A stretch of DNA of 64,000 nt, taken from the NCBI RefSeq assembly GCF_000005825.2, contig NC_013791.2, positions 2,542,001 through 2,606,000 of the forward strand, in the 5' to 3' direction. The position numbers were made by a program, and so were the translations under genes. The DNA comes from Alkalihalophilus pseudofirmus OF4. Its GTDB lineage: Bacteria > Bacillota > Bacilli > Bacillales > Bacillaceae_D. Shown here one piece after another: positions 61,316 to 64,000 of the stretch (within the stretch, counting starts at the first letter, position 1; every line of letters starts with the position of its first letter). The notes under the pieces are model-generated. The model saw only the letters and a list, made by a program, of their open reading frames with translations. It made no database searches and was not told where the DNA came from.

Positions 61316-62998
61316 ATGAAAATAAACATACATTTTGATCACAGTTGGCAGGATCAATTCCTTGAGCGCTTGGATCAAGACGGTCCTTTTGCAAGTTATG
61401 AATTAGCACGTCTTGCTTATGAGGCTGAAGAGCATCAATCGATCTCAGCATTTCAAGGCTTAATTGCTCCAAACCACCTCCCGCAGCTTGATCCATTTCC
61501 TCATCAAATTGAAGTGGCGAATACCGTGATAGAGCAGATGAACGGCAAAGCTATTTTAGCTGACGAGGTGGGGCTTGGCAAAACCATTGAAGCAGGTCTC
61601 ATATTGAAAGAATACATGATTCGCGGACTTGTAAAAAAAGCATTAATACTCGTCCCTGCCTCCCTTGTGTCACAGTGGGCGATCGAATTAAATACTAAAT
61701 TTCATATCCCTGCAACTCCGCAGCGTAAAACCTATGTGTGGGAACAATGTGACGTTGTAGTCGCATCGATTGATACAGCAAAAAGACAGCCGCACCGTGA
61801 CATTGTCATGAATCAATCCTATGATTTAATAATTATTGATGAAGCACATAAGTTAAAAAATCCAAAAACGAAAAATTACGAGTTTATCCGAAACCTTAAA
61901 AAGAAGTTTTGTTTATTGTTAACGGCTACTCCTGTTCAAAACAAACTAGAAGAAATCTTTAACTTAGTCTCTCTATTAAAACCAGGCCATCTAGGAGACA
62001 TATCAAGTTTTGAAAAAGAATTCAGATCAAATAAACGGTCACCAAAAAATGATGAGAAATTAAGAGAGCTTGTCAGTAAGGTCATGGTCAGAAATAGAAG
62101 AGAAGAAACAGGCATTCAATGGACAAAGCGGGTGGTTGAAACGGTGCCGATCACTTTCAGTCCAAAAGAGAGAGAATTCTATGATGCTCTTCAAACGCTT
62201 AAAGGGGATTCAAGTCATTTCTCTCTCATTACTTTGCAGCGTGAAATCTGTTCAAGCCGTGAAGCAGCTTTTATGACGTTAAAAAATATGATTGAAAAAG
62301 CACAAAAAGACGGACGCACCCTCCCACAAGCTGAAAAACTGCTTCACATGATCGGCGGTATTGATGGTCACGCCAAAGCAGAAAAGGCATTAGAGCTTGT
62401 AAAGAAAATCAATGATAAAGTGATTATATTTACTGAATACAGAGCAACGCAGCTCTACCTTCAATGGTATTTAAAACAAAACGGCATCTCTTCTGTCCCT
62501 TTTCGAGGCGGCTTTAAGCGCGGAAAGAAGGATTGGATGAGACAGCTGTTTGAGTCCCATGCTCAAGTTCTTATCGCCACAGAAGCAGGAGGAGAAGGAA
62601 TTAACCTGCAGTTCTGCAGCCATATTATTAACTTCGACCTCCCATGGAATCCAATGCGCATTGAACAGCGAATCGGACGTATTCATCGCTTAGGGCAAAA
62701 AAATGATGTTCATATTTATAATTTCGCGGTGGAGGATACGGTAGAGCAGCATATTCTTAAGTTACTCTATGAAAAGATTCATTTATTTGAATCAGTTATT
62801 GGTGAACTTGATGAAATCTTAACCAAAATAGACCTCACTTCAATAGAGGAACATGTTAAAGACATTATTGTTCAATCTGAATCAGATGGTGAAGTGAAAA
62901 TTAAACTCGACCATCTTGCAGCCATTATGAATGAAGCACAATCTATGAGAACAAACGAAGAGGAAGGTGAATTAGGTGCAACAGCAACAAATTCATAA
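61316..62998 (+). CDS. yqhH: SNF2/DEAD-type helicase YqhH
   Basis: This superfamily 2 ATPase of the SNF2 type has 560 residues. Motif I is LADEVGLGKTIEAGLI near residue 81, motif II DEAHKLK near 178, motif III LLTATPVQN near 202, then EAGGEGINLQ and motif VI QRIGRIHRLGQ in the second lobe. No nuclease domain is fused. It is divergent from gcvT and overlaps yqhG, as in B. subtilis. The biological role is unknown; remodelling of DNA-bound proteins such as RNA polymerase (RapA-like) is an inference. Confidence 0.92.
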   Translation: MKINIHFDHSWQDQFLERLDQDGPFASYELARLAYEAEEHQSISAFQGLIAPNHLPQLDPFPHQIEVANTVIEQMNGKAILADEVGLGKTIEAGLILKEYMIRGLVKKALILVPASLVSQWAIELNTKFHIPATPQRKTYVWEQCDVVVASIDTAKRQPHRDIVMNQSYDLIIIDEAHKLKNPKTKNYEFIRNLKKKFCLLLTATPVQNKLEEIFNLVSLLKPGHLGDISSFEKEFRSNKRSPKNDEKLRELVSKVMVRNRREETGIQWTKRVVETVPITFSPKEREFYDALQTLKGDSSHFSLITLQREICSSREAAFMTLKNMIEKAQKDGRTLPQAEKLLHMIGGIDGHAKAEKALELVKKINDKVIIFTEYRATQLYLQWYLKQNGISSVPFRGGFKRGKKDWMRQLFESHAQVLIATEAGGEGINLQFCSHIINFDLPWNPMRIEQRIGRIHRLGQKNDVHIYNFAVEDTVEQHILKLLYEKIHLFESVIGELDEILTKIDLTSIEEHVKDIIVQSESDGEVKIKLDHLAAIMNEAQSMRTNEEEGELGATATNS

Positions 62999-63773
62999 TT
63001 TCTTAGAGCGCTATTTCGAAGCAAATGATAGTCCTGTTCTTGAGAATACACCTGCCTATCTAACGGTTCAATTATCGATTGAGCTTGATAAACTATTAAT
63101 GAACAGGCCCTTTTATTGGCACTACCTTGAGAAGACTGGCGGTACGCCTAACCCAATGAAAATCACCTTTATTACGGATAAAGCTAATGCACCGGATGAT
63201 TTGCGAGGAGAGCCCATCCATTATGGCTCCCCACGCCTGCATCAGCTATTTAAGTCAACAAGGACGCTTGGCGGATTTATTAGATTATATGAACAAGTTG
63301 CCACAAATGGTCATGCTTCCACTCCCCTGCAGCCTTGGTTGTGTTTAAATGTAAAAGTGTCTTTTCAATGCGATCGTAAAAAAGACGTTATCTTATCGCT
63401 TGGGTTGAATTTAATTCACGGTCAGATTGTGCCGGGGTTTTATGATTCAATCGAAGGCAAAATATTAAAATCTTCCATTCCCGATTTCTGTTTCACGTTA
63501 TCTCCTTTGATTACGCCTAAAAGCGGAATCGTGAGACTACAGAAAATGGTGCAGACCTATGCCGAAAACGAAGATTCTACCTGGGCTCGCGAAGCAATAG
63601 AAAGGTGGGAAAATGACTTAGCTCTCCTAGAGCATTTTTATGAGGAATATGAAGACAAGCCAGAGAGTTATGAGTTAGAAAAGCAAGCCCTTGCCGAACA
63701 ATATGAACCTAAAATCCATGTAGATGTGATAAATGGCGGCATCTTTTATTTACAGCAGCAGGTTTTCCACTAA
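62976..63773 (+). CDS. yqhG: YqhG-family protein
   Basis: The 265-residue soluble protein begins at GTG 62976 inside the end of yqhH, so they are coupled. It has LERYFEANDSP, FYWHYLEKTGGTPNP near residue 50 and FKSTRTLGGFIRLYEQ near 92; no enzyme motif is known to me. The YqhG family travels with the YqhH helicase, suggesting a two-protein unit, but its job is not established. Confidence 0.88.
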   Translation: MQQQQIHNFLERYFEANDSPVLENTPAYLTVQLSIELDKLLMNRPFYWHYLEKTGGTPNPMKITFITDKANAPDDLRGEPIHYGSPRLHQLFKSTRTLGGFIRLYEQVATNGHASTPLQPWLCLNVKVSFQCDRKKDVILSLGLNLIHGQIVPGFYDSIEGKILKSSIPDFCFTLSPLITPKSGIVRLQKMVQTYAENEDSTWAREAIERWENDLALLEHFYEEYEDKPESYELEKQALAEQYEPKIHVDVINGGIFYLQQQVFH

Positions 63774-63788
63774 ACTATACTTCAACAA

Positions 63789-63820
63789 AAAACTCCCTTG
63801 CTATGCAAGGGAGTTTTACA
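63789..63820. terminator. Terminator after yqhG
   Basis: A perfect 13-base stem (63789-63801 with 63805-63817) around a three-base loop lies between converging yqhG and the partial gene at the window end, with A/T runs on both sides, so it may serve both. Confidence 0.85.
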
Positions 63821-63830
63821 TTTAGGCGTA

Positions 63831-64000
63831 TTAAGCTGTTGCACCGCCGCCAGCGATGATTGAAATAATAGTCATGACTGAGAACCAGCCAAAAACAGCA
63901 AGCGACAATGCCGCAAACCCAACTGCGAAGAAATTTTTTCTACGCATTTCACGAACGATGCCAACTGCAGATAAAATCGCTACTAATAGAAATGTAATTG
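63831..64000 (-). CDS. Small membrane protein, 5' end beyond the window (possibly DUF2759)
   Basis: About 56 codons read on the minus strand to a TAA at 63831-63833; the start lies past base 64000. The visible part has a hydrophobic stretch, a REMRRKNFF loop, a second hydrophobic stretch (VGFAALSLAVFGWFSVMTII) and a Gly-rich end. The RKNFFAVGF block recalls the small DUF2759 family, but this is from memory and uncertain. Confidence 0.6.
   Translation of the reverse strand, partial: ITFLLVAILSAVGIVREMRRKNFFAVGFAALSLAVFGWFSVMTIISIIAGGGATA

Overview
The window is chromosomal DNA from a spore-forming, low-GC Gram-positive bacterium of the Bacillaceae. This rests on spo0A, spoIVB, the whole spoIIIA operon, a spore photoproduct lyase, Bacillus-type ribosome binding sites and a gene order close to the Bacillus subtilis yqj-yqi-yqh region. 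A probable OLE RNA/oapA locus, an adenosylcobalamin-dependent ribonucleotide reductase and the absence of ptb and buk from the bkd operon point to an alkaliphilic or halophilic relative (Halalkalibacterium/Alkalihalobacillus type) rather than to B. subtilis itself. The species is inference.

Layout. 0.1-2.4 kb: fdhD with a small partner gene, a membrane-anchored acidic protein, and tRNA-Val(GAC) with its own promoter and terminator. 2.4-7.6 kb: a PAS histidine kinase, then an SOS-controlled uvrX-like polymerase gene whose yolD-like partner is split by an IS3-family element with a 3-bp target duplication, then tRNA-Arg(CCG). 7.6-10.4 kb: small genes, a bacilliredoxin and a zinc-binding lipoprotein behind two Zur boxes. 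10.4-18.7 kb: the branched-chain dehydrogenase operon bcd-lpdV-bkdAA-bkdAB-bkdB with a sigma-54 promoter and its activator BkdR. 18.8-25.8 kb: yqzF, a steA-GT2-MraY-like operon, spo0A, a second IS3 element lodged in the loop of the spoIVB terminator, and spoIVB. 25.9-38.7 kb: recN, argR, tlyA, dxs, oapA, the OLE RNA, ispA, xseB, xseA, folD, nusB, yqhY, accC and accB. 38.9-47.9 kb: an unknown gene, spoIIIAH to spoIIIAA, yqhV, efp, papA, aroQ and yqhR. 48.3-56.8 kb: yqhP, a patatin-like protein, mntR, splB, nrdJ (with tandem NrdR boxes), dat, lipM and a rhodanese. 56.8-64 kb: gcvPB-gcvPA-gcvT under a glycine riboswitch, the SNF2-type helicase yqhH with yqhG, and a cut-off small membrane protein gene.

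How the parts work together. Most genes lie on the minus strand in operons. Isoprenoid synthesis (dxs, ispA) surrounds the OLE RNA and its membrane partner OapA. Fatty-acid initiation is served twice: by acetyl-CoA carboxylase subunits (accB, accC) and by the bkd complex, which makes branched acyl-CoA primers. Sporulation is served by spo0A (entry), spoIIIA (the channel feeding the forespore) and spoIVB (the signal to sigma-K). Regulation readable in the DNA includes LexA, Zur, sigma-54/BkdR, Spo0A/sigma-H, NrdR and a glycine riboswitch.

The strongest system-level signal is the roughly 0.6-kb structured non-coding stretch between ispA and a membrane protein gene (31.7-32.3 kb), which by position, size and partner gene matches OLE RNA. 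The other notable events are the two precisely mappable IS insertions, one destroying a yolD-like gene and one splitting a transcription terminator next to spo0A.
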